A stretch of 64,000 bases of DNA from the NCBI GenBank assembly GCA_011088105.1, contig JAALKI010000004.1:38997-102996 (forward strand), given 5' to 3'. This DNA is from Nitrospirota bacterium. Its GTDB lineage: Bacteria; Nitrospirota; Nitrospiria; Nitrospirales; UBA8639. Position numbers and translations under genes: made by a program. Below, piece by piece: positions 10,656-19,134 of this stretch. The notes under the pieces are model-generated. The model saw only the letters and a program-made list of their open reading frames with translations, did no database searches and was not told where the DNA came from. Every line of letters starts with the position of its first letter. Position 1 is the first letter of the stretch.

Positions 10656-10927
10656 TCGTATCCTTTTGTTGGAATAAGGAGGGTGAATAATTCAAAAAAG
10701 TCTCAAGCGCAGGAGGCAACGACCATCTATCCGCAAATAATAGAAAAGAATCAAGATCATTCAACAAGACAACCCAGCTGTCTGCGGGTATGAGTGATGA
10801 GGCACGCCGCAAGCACGCGAGCCTTTGCGTTTGCAAAGCCTGACGGCTGTTTTCAACAATCACGGAATGTAACTTGTTCCCCGGCTAAAATCAAGAATAC
10901 AATGCGTTGTGACAGGTATCGGAACCT

Positions 10928-11725
10928 ATGTTACAATCAACATTCGTTTTTCTCAAAGGCAATGGCGAATCGACCGAACGCTGTCTCTGGGAGGCTGGCA
11001 TTAGAAATTGGCATGATTTTTTAGCCAGTTCTTCCCTGCCTGGCATCGCAACGGCTCGAAAAAACTTGTACGACGAGTACATGTATCACTTACTCGCTGA
11101 ATACCAACAAGGCAATTTTCGTTTTTTCGCTCGGTGTCTCAAGCCCCGTGACCATTGGCGACTCTTCGATACCTTTCGGACGAGAACTGTTTTCCTTGAT
11201 ATTGAAACAACAGGCGAGCCAGCAGGGATCGGGTACGTCACACTCGTGGGATTATATGCCAACGGCCAGACCACAACACTTATTCGCAATGAAACACTCA
11301 CCGCAGATCGGCTTGAGAGTGAACTCTCACGCTATGATCTCATTGTCACATTCTTTGGAACTAGCTTCGACGTACCCTACCTTCGGACAACCTTCCCAAC
11401 GCTCCGTATTGATCATGCCCACTTTGACCTCTGTTTTGCTGCCAGGCGTCTTGGGCTTCGCGGGGGGCTCAAACATATTGAACAGGAATTAGGGTTGGCT
11501 CGATCGGCTAACATCCAAGGACTTGACGGATGGGATGCCGTTCGTCTTTGGAGAGCCTGGGAAAATGGGCAGACTGAAGCCAAGGCGCTGTTATGTGACT
11601 ACAATGAAGCGGATGTTCGGAATCTGGAGCCTTTAGCAGAGCATTTGTATGCCATGTTGCGGGAACGCTCAGGATTTGTTTCTCCCTATCAACCATCTGT
11701 GAGAAAAACAAGGAGTGCAGGATGA
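10928..11725 (+). CDS. YprB-like RNase H-fold exonuclease
   Basis: A 265-residue predicted 3'-5' exonuclease of the RNase H superfamily. Acidic residues sit in FLDIETTG (D91, E93), GTSFDVPYL (D148) and YNEADVRNL (Y225, D229), the DEDDy arrangement. The N-terminal LQSTFVFLKGNGESTERCLW resembles the helix-hairpin-like start seen in other members. This supports the ATG at 10928 even though the ribosome site is weak. Its stop overlaps the start of the PP2C gene by four bases. Substrate (DNA or RNA) is unknown. Confidence 0.8.
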   Translation: MLQSTFVFLKGNGESTERCLWEAGIRNWHDFLASSSLPGIATARKNLYDEYMYHLLAEYQQGNFRFFARCLKPRDHWRLFDTFRTRTVFLDIETTGEPAGIGYVTLVGLYANGQTTTLIRNETLTADRLESELSRYDLIVTFFGTSFDVPYLRTTFPTLRIDHAHFDLCFAARRLGLRGGLKHIEQELGLARSANIQGLDGWDAVRLWRAWENGQTEAKALLCDYNEADVRNLEPLAEHLYAMLRERSGFVSPYQPSVRKTRSAG

Positions 11726-12477
11726 AATGGGAAGGAACAGGCCTCACGGATAGAGGCAAGGTACGAGCATCGAAGCAAGATGCCTTTGCCATTAATAATC
11801 CACTGCAATTGTGGGTGGTGGCAGACGGAATGGGAGGACGTCCAGGAGGAGACATTGCCAGTCAAATAGCTGTAAACACCATCATGACGTCTATTCAGGA
11901 GTCTATGGCAGACACGCAGGGAGAACCAGCACACCAACAGGCCATACTGGAAATAGCCATGAAATCGGCAAACACGGCCATACGAGAGGAAGTGCAGAGA
12001 CGTCCAAAATTAGCCGGGATGGGAACCACGGCTGTTCTATTGTGGATCTCCTCCTCTCCTCCCTCACAAGCCACCATTGTCCATATTGGGGATAGTCGCG
12101 CCTATTTGCTGCAGCAGGATACCATCACCCAACTGTCTACCGACCATTCTTGGGTCATTGAGCAAATACAACAAGGACTCCTGAGCCCTGAAGAAGCAAG
12201 TATCCACCCTATGCAAAATGCCATAACTCGAGCCCTTGGCATCGAACCCACGAGCGCCCCAGACATTCGCACTCTAGCGCTACAGCCAACAGATCGGGTA
12301 CTCCTTTGCACAGATGGACTTACCAAAATGATGAGTGATCAGCAGATTTTCAACAGGACTTCATCCTCTCAGAGAAGCAGAGAGGATTATTGTCAGGAGT
12401 TGATCACAGAAGCGAACCGTCTAGGAGGGCAGGACAATACCACAGTGATCATTGTTGGCCAAAACGGTCAACCATGA
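11722..12477 (+). CDS. PP2C-family serine/threonine phosphatase
   Basis: A 251-residue soluble bacterial PP2C (Stp1/PrpC-like), a metal-dependent phosphatase that usually reverses Hanks-type kinase phosphorylation. Metal-binding motifs are present: an Asp at D20 (SKQDAF), VVADGMGG (D35-G39), HIGDSRAYL (around residue 118), LLCTDGLTKMM and the C-terminal GGQDNTTVII. It is translationally coupled to the exonuclease gene by an ATGA overlap. No serine/threonine kinase gene is in the window, so the partner kinase must lie elsewhere. Confidence 0.92.
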   Translation: MKWEGTGLTDRGKVRASKQDAFAINNPLQLWVVADGMGGRPGGDIASQIAVNTIMTSIQESMADTQGEPAHQQAILEIAMKSANTAIREEVQRRPKLAGMGTTAVLLWISSSPPSQATIVHIGDSRAYLLQQDTITQLSTDHSWVIEQIQQGLLSPEEASIHPMQNAITRALGIEPTSAPDIRTLALQPTDRVLLCTDGLTKMMSDQQIFNRTSSSQRSREDYCQELITEANRLGGQDNTTVIIVGQNGQP

Positions 12478-12479
12478 GG

Positions 12480-13214
12480 TCAGGTTGGTCTCCGAAACAA
12501 TGCAGACCAGCCAAAATACCCCACAGCATCTTTCATGTTAGAAAACCACCGTTTTGCTGTCCCCATATGAGGATCCGTGACATATTGCAGCGTTAACACA
12601 ATGCGTTCCTCTGCTTCACCAAGCGGCGTCACGGCATGATAGAGCCTATCGCCATTAAAGAAAACCAGTGACCCAGGATCCGTGCGCAGGGACAGCTCTG
12701 TGATTTCTCGTTGTGGGTCCTTGGTATGCAGCCGACAGACTAATTGACTCGTGGACCTGTCGACTAACCCCAACAATACCGTATAGCGAGCGCCTTTATA
12801 GTATGACGTATCATAATGAAATCCAATGTGATCCCCTGGCTCGGTATAAAAGTACAACGCACAGGCATGAGGGTCATGATCAGGGCAGAGAAGCAGGGGA
12901 ACACCAGCAAGACGACTAAGCCAATCAATAAACACTGGGGCACGATAGAATGCGAGAATGGCTGGCGCCTTCTGCTGAAGCAGATACGCACTTACACTAC
13001 CGCCTTTTTTATGAGTGGGAATATAATTACGATTCAACTGTGGACGAACTTGGGTGACATCCTCCATCAACTGATCAACCACGGGTGGAGAGAAAAAATT
13101 TTGAATCGTTAAAAATTCTCCCTGGGCAGTATAGCGCTGTTGGAGTTGAGTAAAGTCAGACTGCTGAATGGCCTGATTCAGTTCTTGCTCAACCCTCTCT
13201 CGCACAATGTGCAT
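12480..13214 (-). CDS. Probable 2-oxoglutarate/Fe(II)-dependent oxygenase
   Basis: A 244-residue protein with the facial-triad signature of non-haem iron oxygenases: H133-x-D135 in GFHYDTSYY, a distal H193 in LYHAVTPLG, and R204 eleven residues later as the likely 2-oxoglutarate anchor. The surrounding strands (PGDHIGFHYD, GSLVFFNGDRLYHAV) fit the double-stranded beta helix. There is no signal peptide. The substrate is unknown. The gene converges with the PP2C gene two bases away and is divergent from a second oxygenase-like gene of the DUF6445 type. Confidence 0.75.
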   Translation of the reverse strand: MHIVRERVEQELNQAIQQSDFTQLQQRYTAQGEFLTIQNFFSPPVVDQLMEDVTQVRPQLNRNYIPTHKKGGSVSAYLLQQKAPAILAFYRAPVFIDWLSRLAGVPLLLCPDHDPHACALYFYTEPGDHIGFHYDTSYYKGARYTVLLGLVDRSTSQLVCRLHTKDPQREITELSLRTDPGSLVFFNGDRLYHAVTPLGEAEERIVLTLQYVTDPHMGTAKRWFSNMKDAVGYFGWSALFRRPT

Positions 13215-13317
13215 ACAGACTCCCTCATGTTAATCAACCCTCTATGCAGCCCCGTCATGACTATAGCATAATGCAGAAACCCCTTCACTCACATTGCAAC
13301 CGAGATGCGCGAGTACG

Positions 13318-13992
13318 ATGATGACAATTCAACTACCATATCGAGAACTCACAGCAGGTCAAGATTATTGGATTGAAGACCAGGTCTTACGGAACCCCCT
13401 TGAAACTGCTCAACGATGTATTTCCAAAAGCACTTGGACCTTGGGAGCTCCCTGGCGGCCAGAACCGTGGCCGGGAATGCGTGCGACAGACGCCCTAACT
13501 CGCGAAGAACTTACAGTGATTGAAACATGTGTCACCACTCGATTTGGACTCAAAGGCGTCCACCCACAAAATGCCGTTGAAATGGGCATTTCCGGGCATA
13601 ATCACATTCAAATTGTTGGGGGAGCTGAAGGCGTCGCTCGACCACATGTCGATTCCGCCACAATATGTGATTATGCGGGGGTGCTCTATCTCCACCCTAG
13701 CCCACCGACCATTCATTGTGGCACGTCGTTTTATCGACTCCATCTACCGGGAGAAGAACCAGGCGGAAATGTCTGTCCCCGGGAATACGAAAGCTTGAGT
13801 CAGGTTCCAGGCGTTTCACAAGAAATGGACCCAACCATGTTCGAAGAAATCATCGAAGTTCCTTATGTCTTCAACCGCTTGCTCATCTACAAATCCGATA
13901 TCATTCATTCCGCAAGCAGCTACTTTGGCTGGGGACATGAATTGGCCTCAAAACGAATGGCCGTCGTCTTCTTTTGGAAAGCCATCTCTTAA
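13318..13992 (+). CDS. DUF6445 family protein, oxygenase-like
   Basis: A 224-residue protein resembling DUF6445. It has ARPHVDS (H110, D112), GVLYL, GTSFYR and the C-terminal NRLLIYKSDIIHSASSYFG (H197) followed by KRMAVVFFW. The H-x-D and distal H spacing suggests a cupin-like 2-oxoglutarate oxygenase fold, but activity is unproven. The start is ATG at 13318; an in-frame TTG eight codons upstream is less likely. The stop overlaps recN by four bases, tail to tail. It lies about 100 bases from the divergent 2-oxoglutarate oxygenase gene, so the two may share control. Confidence 0.65.
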   Translation: MMTIQLPYRELTAGQDYWIEDQVLRNPLETAQRCISKSTWTLGAPWRPEPWPGMRATDALTREELTVIETCVTTRFGLKGVHPQNAVEMGISGHNHIQIVGGAEGVARPHVDSATICDYAGVLYLHPSPPTIHCGTSFYRLHLPGEEPGGNVCPREYESLSQVPGVSQEMDPTMFEEIIEVPYVFNRLLIYKSDIIHSASSYFGWGHELASKRMAVVFFWKAIS

Positions 13993-15683
13993 GATCGTGA
14001 AGGCCTGTGGCCTTTAGCCGTCTTGAGCATTTCCTCAGCAGTGTTTCTCACCGAAGGCGTGATTTTCAGACCGCCCAGCATTCTTGCAATTTCTTCTTGG
14101 CGATCTGGATGAGACAACCCACGGACTTGTGTGACAGTCCTTTCATTCATCACCGATTTTTCAATCAGAAAATGGGCATGCCCATGAGAAGCAATTTGAG
14201 GAAGATGCGTGATACAAAAAACTTGATGGTATTGGCCCAAGGCCTGTAAGCGTTGTCCCATGACGGCGGCGACGCCTCCACCAATCCCAGTATCAACTTC
14301 ATCAAAAAATAAGACTGGAATCTGATCCGTTTCGGCCAAGACCGTTTTCATGGCCAGCATCAGCCGTGACAATTCACCACCAGACGCGACTTTGGCAAGA
14401 GACTGCGGCACCTCCCCAGGATTGGCAGAAAACAGGTATTCGACCCGATCCATGCCTGTCGCCGTAAGTTCCTCTTCTGGCAGGGGCAACACCATGATGG
14501 AAAAATGTGTGTGAGTCATGTGTAATGCAGCTAGTTCGCCTTGAATTTTTTTCTCCATATCTTGCGCAATCTGTCGACGAGCTTGAGAAAGACGCGTAGC
14601 CAATTCACCAGCCTGCTGTCGTTCCTTGGTAACCGCCTGCCGAAGCCTCTCTGTTCGTTCCTCTAAGGTCGTCCAGCTTTCACATTCGTGTCTTAACTCC
14701 CCAACTCGAGAGATGAGTTCCTCAATGGATTGCCCATATTTCTTTTTTAATCGTTGAAGAAGAGCCAGACGTACATCAATCTCCTCAAGCCGTCCGGGAT
14801 CCATCTCAAGGCCTCCGACATAATCCCGAAGGCGACTTGCTAATTCTTGCAAGTGAACAGTAGCACTTTCAGCATGTTCATGTATTCCGGCCAACTCTTG
14901 ATCAATACATTCCAACTCCTGAATATCACCCTGAACGACATTCAGACAATCCAAGAGAGAGTCATCACTGCGATAGACCATTTCATAGGCATGCTGTGCC
15001 AGCTCAGACAATCGACCTGCATGTTGCAAACGATGATGTTCACGTTCCAACTCCTCTTCCTCCCCGAAACGCAGCTCGGCATTGTCCAATTCTTGCAATT
15101 GAAACTGAAAAAACTCCTGACGCTGTATGTGATCGGACGCGTGGCAAACAAGTTGCTCAAGCTCCGCTTGAACGTCCTGCCAGCGCTGAAAACACTGCGT
15201 AAACTCGGTGCGAAGGCTTATCAAATGCCCAAGCCCATCAAGCATATCCAGTTGGACTTTTGGCGATAACAACGACTGTTGGTCATGTTGACCATGTATA
15301 TCGACTAAGCAACGGCCGAGTTGTTGGATAACGTGCAAGGGGGTGAGATGTCCATTAAGATAGAGCCGATTTCGCCCAGATCGAGAGAGGACCCTCCGAA
15401 TAATCAGGTCTTCTCCTTCAGAAGGACGAAGATTGACCTTATCCAAATAATCAATACAGGGTCCGGATAAAGGAAGTGAAAAGGCGGCTTCAAGGACAGC
15501 CTCCTCGGCACCAATTCGAATCTGATCAGTGGATGCGCGTCCACCAATCAGTAAAATCAGCGCTTCGACAAGCAGCGACTTTCCAGCCCCTGTTTCCCCT
15601 GTGAGCACCTGAAAACCAGGAACACATTCAAGATAGAGCCGATCGATAAGCGCAAAATTGGAGATATGCAGCTCGGTAATCAT
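13989..15683 (-). CDS. recN: DNA repair protein RecN
   Basis: An SMC-like ATPase of 564 residues that acts in double-strand-break repair. The ATP-binding head is split. Walker A GETGAGKS is at 29-36. A long helical coiled-coil middle covers about 150-360. The signature LSRLMLAMK and Walker B LFFDEVDTGIGG lie near 440-475. SHGHAHFLIEK follows near the end. Length matches the family (about 550). It lies directly downstream of trxA on the same strand with a 42-base gap. SOS control is typical for recN in other bacteria, but no LexA box was identified here. Confidence 0.97.
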   Translation of the reverse strand: MITELHISNFALIDRLYLECVPGFQVLTGETGAGKSLLVEALILLIGGRASTDQIRIGAEEAVLEAAFSLPLSGPCIDYLDKVNLRPSEGEDLIIRRVLSRSGRNRLYLNGHLTPLHVIQQLGRCLVDIHGQHDQQSLLSPKVQLDMLDGLGHLISLRTEFTQCFQRWQDVQAELEQLVCHASDHIQRQEFFQFQLQELDNAELRFGEEEELEREHHRLQHAGRLSELAQHAYEMVYRSDDSLLDCLNVVQGDIQELECIDQELAGIHEHAESATVHLQELASRLRDYVGGLEMDPGRLEEIDVRLALLQRLKKKYGQSIEELISRVGELRHECESWTTLEERTERLRQAVTKERQQAGELATRLSQARRQIAQDMEKKIQGELAALHMTHTHFSIMVLPLPEEELTATGMDRVEYLFSANPGEVPQSLAKVASGGELSRLMLAMKTVLAETDQIPVLFFDEVDTGIGGGVAAVMGQRLQALGQYHQVFCITHLPQIASHGHAHFLIEKSVMNERTVTQVRGLSHPDRQEEIARMLGGLKITPSVRNTAEEMLKTAKGHRPSRS

Positions 15684-15725
15684 GGAGCCATGCCATCATA
15701 CGGCACGGAATCATACCGTTGCCGA

Positions 15726-16058
15726 TTACGGTTCAAGGAGAGAGTCGATGGTTTGCTTGAATTGCGGTTTAGGTCTGACACCAACTAACTTTTCGACTGG
15801 TTTCCCATCCTTAAAAAACACAATGGTGGGGATACTCATAATTTGATATTGCGCAGCAACTTCTGGGGCCTCATCGGTATTGAGCTTCATGACCTTGAGC
15901 TTCCCTTCGTATTCTCCTGCCAATTCCTCCACAATGGGCGCCACCATTTGACAAGGGCCACACCATACAGCCCAAAAATCAACCATCACTAACTGAGACG
16001 ACTGCATGACCTCTGCTTCCCAATTCGACTGATCAGCTTGTATTACTTGCGTAGCCAC
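15726..16058 (-). CDS. trxA: Thioredoxin
   Basis: A 110-residue classical thioredoxin that reduces disulfides of cytoplasmic proteins. The active site is WCGPC with C33 and C36, preceded by VMVDFWAVWC. The cis-proline is in MSIPTIVFF, and KLVGVRPK is near the end. Translation starts at GTG 16058, chosen because AGGAGG lies five bases upstream and the family N-terminus fits. No thioredoxin reductase gene is nearby. Confidence 0.97.
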   Translation of the reverse strand: MATQVIQADQSNWEAEVMQSSQLVMVDFWAVWCGPCQMVAPIVEELAGEYEGKLKVMKLNTDEAPEVAAQYQIMSIPTIVFFKDGKPVEKLVGVRPKPQFKQTIDSLLEP

Positions 16059-16143
16059 CCGGACCTCCTTACTCGTTAAATTGCTAATGTCGGGAAATCA
16101 TCGTACCCCGACACCTAGAGACTGTCAACTCGCCTACCACTTC

Positions 16144-16692
16144 TTACCATCCCCACTGTGGGGGAACACTTGCCCACCATTGCTGAGGGTGGGCTTCCTT
16201 CCAATCAGCCAATTCCTGCCAAAGCCGGTCGACAGCTGACCGATCCAGACGATTGGCCATAGCCGCCGTCAGGTCAAATTGCTGACGAAGCCCCTCATGA
16301 ATCAGCTCTTTGGCCATTCGCGAAAGCATATCCGGCGGATCAACTATATCACGAGTTCCTTCAGAGAATAGCCCAAGAGCCAATTGACCAACTTTACCCC
16401 ATTCATCATGTTTCGCCAAAAATGACAAATACCCATCAATTGCATGGTACACATATGTCAAGTACACATAGCCCTCGACTGAGGGTGCACGATCAAGATA
16501 TCGCTGACAGGCTTCAACAGCACGCCGGTAATCTCCTACAGCTAGATAGATTTTGGCTCGTTGGAGGGAAGCAGGAGGAGAGTCCACAGGCGTGACGGCA
16601 ATCCCAAGCCCAGGAGCCAGTAGAAGAAAGACGCACAAGAGAGAACTGATCATGCCAACTCGTTGGGTGAACGTCTGGATAGATTTTTGCAT
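16144..16692 (-). CDS. Secreted small TPR-like protein of unknown function
   Basis: A 182-residue protein with an N-terminal signal peptide (MQKSIQTFTQRVGMISSLLC followed by a hydrophobic stretch and GLGIA). A helical tetratricopeptide-like unit follows (SLQRAKIYLAVGDYRRAVEACQRYL). The ATG at 16692 is preferred over one 20 codons upstream because AAGGGGG lies six bases before it and it yields a clean signal peptide. The remainder is helical with a tryptophan-rich C-terminus (QQWWASVPPQWGW). It is probably periplasmic. No family is recognised. Confidence 0.65.
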   Translation of the reverse strand: MQKSIQTFTQRVGMISSLLCVFLLLAPGLGIAVTPVDSPPASLQRAKIYLAVGDYRRAVEACQRYLDRAPSVEGYVYLTYVYHAIDGYLSFLAKHDEWGKVGQLALGLFSEGTRDIVDPPDMLSRMAKELIHEGLRQQFDLTAAMANRLDRSAVDRLWQELADWKEAHPQQWWASVPPQWGW

Positions 16693-16860
16693 TCGAGCCC
16701 CCTTGAAGTTTTGGAAAAGAGTTGCTATTGTCCCCCGCGTTTGACTCGGCATTTCTTCTGAAGGTCACTGGCCCCAACACCACATTCACGATATGGTCAC
16801 GTTGAGGCACTTTCATATTCAACATGGTCACCATCCTCAAGCCATAGACGTTCTTACGAC

Positions 16861-17475
16861 ATGATGGCATTGATCAGAAAGATATTCAGCATGACAATGG
16901 GTATGCATACACTCTATCTTAAAACAAGTATGGCGGGATTCGCAGCAGTCATACTGTTCCTGATTCCTTTCTCAACAGCCATGGACCCAAGTGAACGACT
17001 CCCAGGGCTCCTAGCTGATTATCCTACCGGATCTTTGACACAAGAACGTTTAAACGACCAAAAGAATCTGGCCCTTTGGGGACCAGACCATCACTTAGCC
17101 GCGCTGACGATTTACATGGAAGCCAGGGGAGAAAGTTTTGCTGGCAAACTTGCTGTGGCGGCAGTCATTCGAAACAGGATCAAGCTCAAGTACCAGAGTG
17201 ACGGAACCATTAATGGCACGGTATTGCGACGCAAACAATTTCAGCCATGGAACCACCGGCACCCGAACCAGGTCAAACTGAATGGAGACGACACGCGAAT
17301 GCGAGACAGCGTCTTAGCGTGGAAACTGGTTCAGGACGGAAGAAATGTCGTGGATGGCGCCGTGTTGTTTTTTAATCCTCACATTGCCCGCACACCAAAC
17401 TGGGCCATAGCTAGCCATAAAGTCGCCACGATTGGACGGCATGAATTTTATAGGCCAATGAAACGCACAACGTAA
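16861..17475 (+). CDS. SleB-type cell wall hydrolase
   Basis: A 204-residue secreted hydrolase of the SleB/CwlJ (Hydrolase_2) family, which cleaves peptidoglycan glycan strands. It has a signal-anchor segment (about residues 22-40). The domain runs from LAALTIYMEARGE with likely catalytic E87, through AVAAVIRNRI and RRKQFQPW, to GAVLFFNPHIARTPNWA. In non-sporulating bacteria these proteins probably act in wall turnover. Several ATG codons cluster at the start (16861, 16864, 16891, 16897), so the exact initiation site is uncertain. Confidence 0.85.
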   Translation: MMALIRKIFSMTMGMHTLYLKTSMAGFAAVILFLIPFSTAMDPSERLPGLLADYPTGSLTQERLNDQKNLALWGPDHHLAALTIYMEARGESFAGKLAVAAVIRNRIKLKYQSDGTINGTVLRRKQFQPWNHRHPNQVKLNGDDTRMRDSVLAWKLVQDGRNVVDGAVLFFNPHIARTPNWAIASHKVATIGRHEFYRPMKRTT

Positions 17476-17623
17476 CCCTCGTCTCGTCCATTCTTCGACG
17501 TCTCTCTAAAACTCACGATAACCCTTCCCTCCCTTGACAGAAGTATCACACACCAACCTTAGAGGCACATCAGCTGCATCAACCTGTTGAGCATGCCCAT
17601 GTTTGGCTTTCCGATGAATTCAT

Positions 17624-19099
17624 CTATGTATGCAGAGACTCGTCATAATATTGTTTCAGCAAAAACTTCCGTTGGCTTTCCATGATAACCAGTTGACGCT
17701 GATCATAGGTATTTGCCCAATACAGATACGCGAAGTTCTCGCTGCCACCAAGTTCGATATGACGTTGGCGACCATCCGGCTCTTCAGATGTGTATGTCTC
17801 AAACACAATCCGCCCAGGCAAAGCAGACCACAGATCTTGAGCTGATGGCGTATGATTTTCGTAGAGTGGCAGAGATTGAGGATCGCTTGCACCCGAAGAA
17901 GATGGCCAGTACAGTTCAAGGTAGCAGTTCCATGACGGGTGATTGGCTGCCCGCGTTAAGATCTCTTCTATGTCATGGGCAATCATGGTGCCATCATCTA
18001 CCCCACCGATCTGAATCCCTCGAATCTCATCGTCTATTTGAAACCATCCATAGGTCAGGACATTTCCAATGCCCCCCCACCCGATCTGAATATCACCATG
18101 GGAAGCGAGTCGAAGAGCCTGTGTGTGCGTAACGGTCCGGTTAGGCAATCGGTCAAACAAGTCCCGAGCCGCTGACCCGAGACATCCATAAAGCCGCTGT
18201 CGAGCATATCGCTCAGGATCTTCATTCCACGGCAAGACAATAGAATTCTGACGACGTGTGACCTGATAGAGGGGACCATCCAATGTCTTCTCTCCTAAGG
18301 TGGCATAAGAAAGATTTTGTGGTTCTTCAACAAGATGCAAGTCTCGACGAGCCAATGCACGTTGCAACAGAATACGACGCCCAACATGCCTGGCTTTTTC
18401 TACTAAAATCCATTGACCATCCGGCTCAAGATACGATACAAGCGCATCCAGGCGCTGATGCAAACCCGTTTGTTTCTCAAGAGCCATCTGAAGAGCGTCG
18501 TTGTGCTCACGGGCAAAAGTGTCCCAACCTTGACTCGGCAGCCCTGGATCGGCCTCTGCCTGAAAGAGCGCATGAGTAGAAATCATGCAGTCAAACTGCC
18601 CAGCAATCTGAAAATCTGGAATAGCGCCCTGGATAAATTGGACATTGGAGAGGTTCATCTCCTGAGCAAACTGTTGCGCCCGAGCCACTGATTGAGGGGA
18701 ACGATCAATGCCGACAAACGTGACGGCTGGGTGTAACTTGGCATACAGCGTAGTCAGAATACCGACACCGCACCCAAAATCCAAAACTTGTCGCGCGTGC
18801 TGAAGACGAGCCGCAACGGCCAAGCCGACCGTTTCATAAAATTCGTATCGCTGACTGTAGAGGACAGGAAGCACCGACGGGCTTGCCGCCATATCATAAA
18901 ACTCAACATCAGCATGCATATCGACGCCACCTTGCCGACGCTGACTGAGAAGACTCAACTGCTGAAGCTGTTGGGCAGAAAGCTGAGAACGCTGCCACGT
19001 CGCATACGCCGCGTCAGTATCAACGCGACGAAGGCCCCATTGCGCAAGATGGTCGAAGAAGACCTGATGCTCGTCAGGAACACGTGAAGAATTGGTCAT
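17624..19099 (-). CDS. Class I SAM-dependent methyltransferase with a large C-terminal extension
   Basis: A 491-residue protein. The Rossmann SAM-binding core occupies about 95-260: motif I VLDFGCGVG at 105-113, the acidic ribose contact in FVGIDRSP (D132), and FDCMISTHALF as a post-II strand. Residues after about 270 form a second, unrecognised domain containing GDIQIGWGGIGNVLTYGWF and SWNCYLELYWPSS. Substrate is unknown. The gene follows a divergent ProA-like gene by 35 bases, so the two are probably co-transcribed and functionally linked. Confidence 0.85.
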   Translation of the reverse strand: MTNSSRVPDEHQVFFDHLAQWGLRRVDTDAAYATWQRSQLSAQQLQQLSLLSQRRQGGVDMHADVEFYDMAASPSVLPVLYSQRYEFYETVGLAVAARLQHARQVLDFGCGVGILTTLYAKLHPAVTFVGIDRSPQSVARAQQFAQEMNLSNVQFIQGAIPDFQIAGQFDCMISTHALFQAEADPGLPSQGWDTFAREHNDALQMALEKQTGLHQRLDALVSYLEPDGQWILVEKARHVGRRILLQRALARRDLHLVEEPQNLSYATLGEKTLDGPLYQVTRRQNSIVLPWNEDPERYARQRLYGCLGSAARDLFDRLPNRTVTHTQALRLASHGDIQIGWGGIGNVLTYGWFQIDDEIRGIQIGGVDDGTMIAHDIEEILTRAANHPSWNCYLELYWPSSSGASDPQSLPLYENHTPSAQDLWSALPGRIVFETYTSEEPDGRQRHIELGGSENFAYLYWANTYDQRQLVIMESQRKFLLKQYYDESLHT

Positions 19100-19134
19100 G
19101 CTCGCCGAAGACAGAACCCACCCAGAAGGCCCTG

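Noticed and set aside
10597..10863. Minus-strand frame of 88 codons ahead of the cyclophilin-like gene
   Set aside because: Starts at GTG without a good site, overlaps the cyclophilin-like gene in another frame and has no family pattern.
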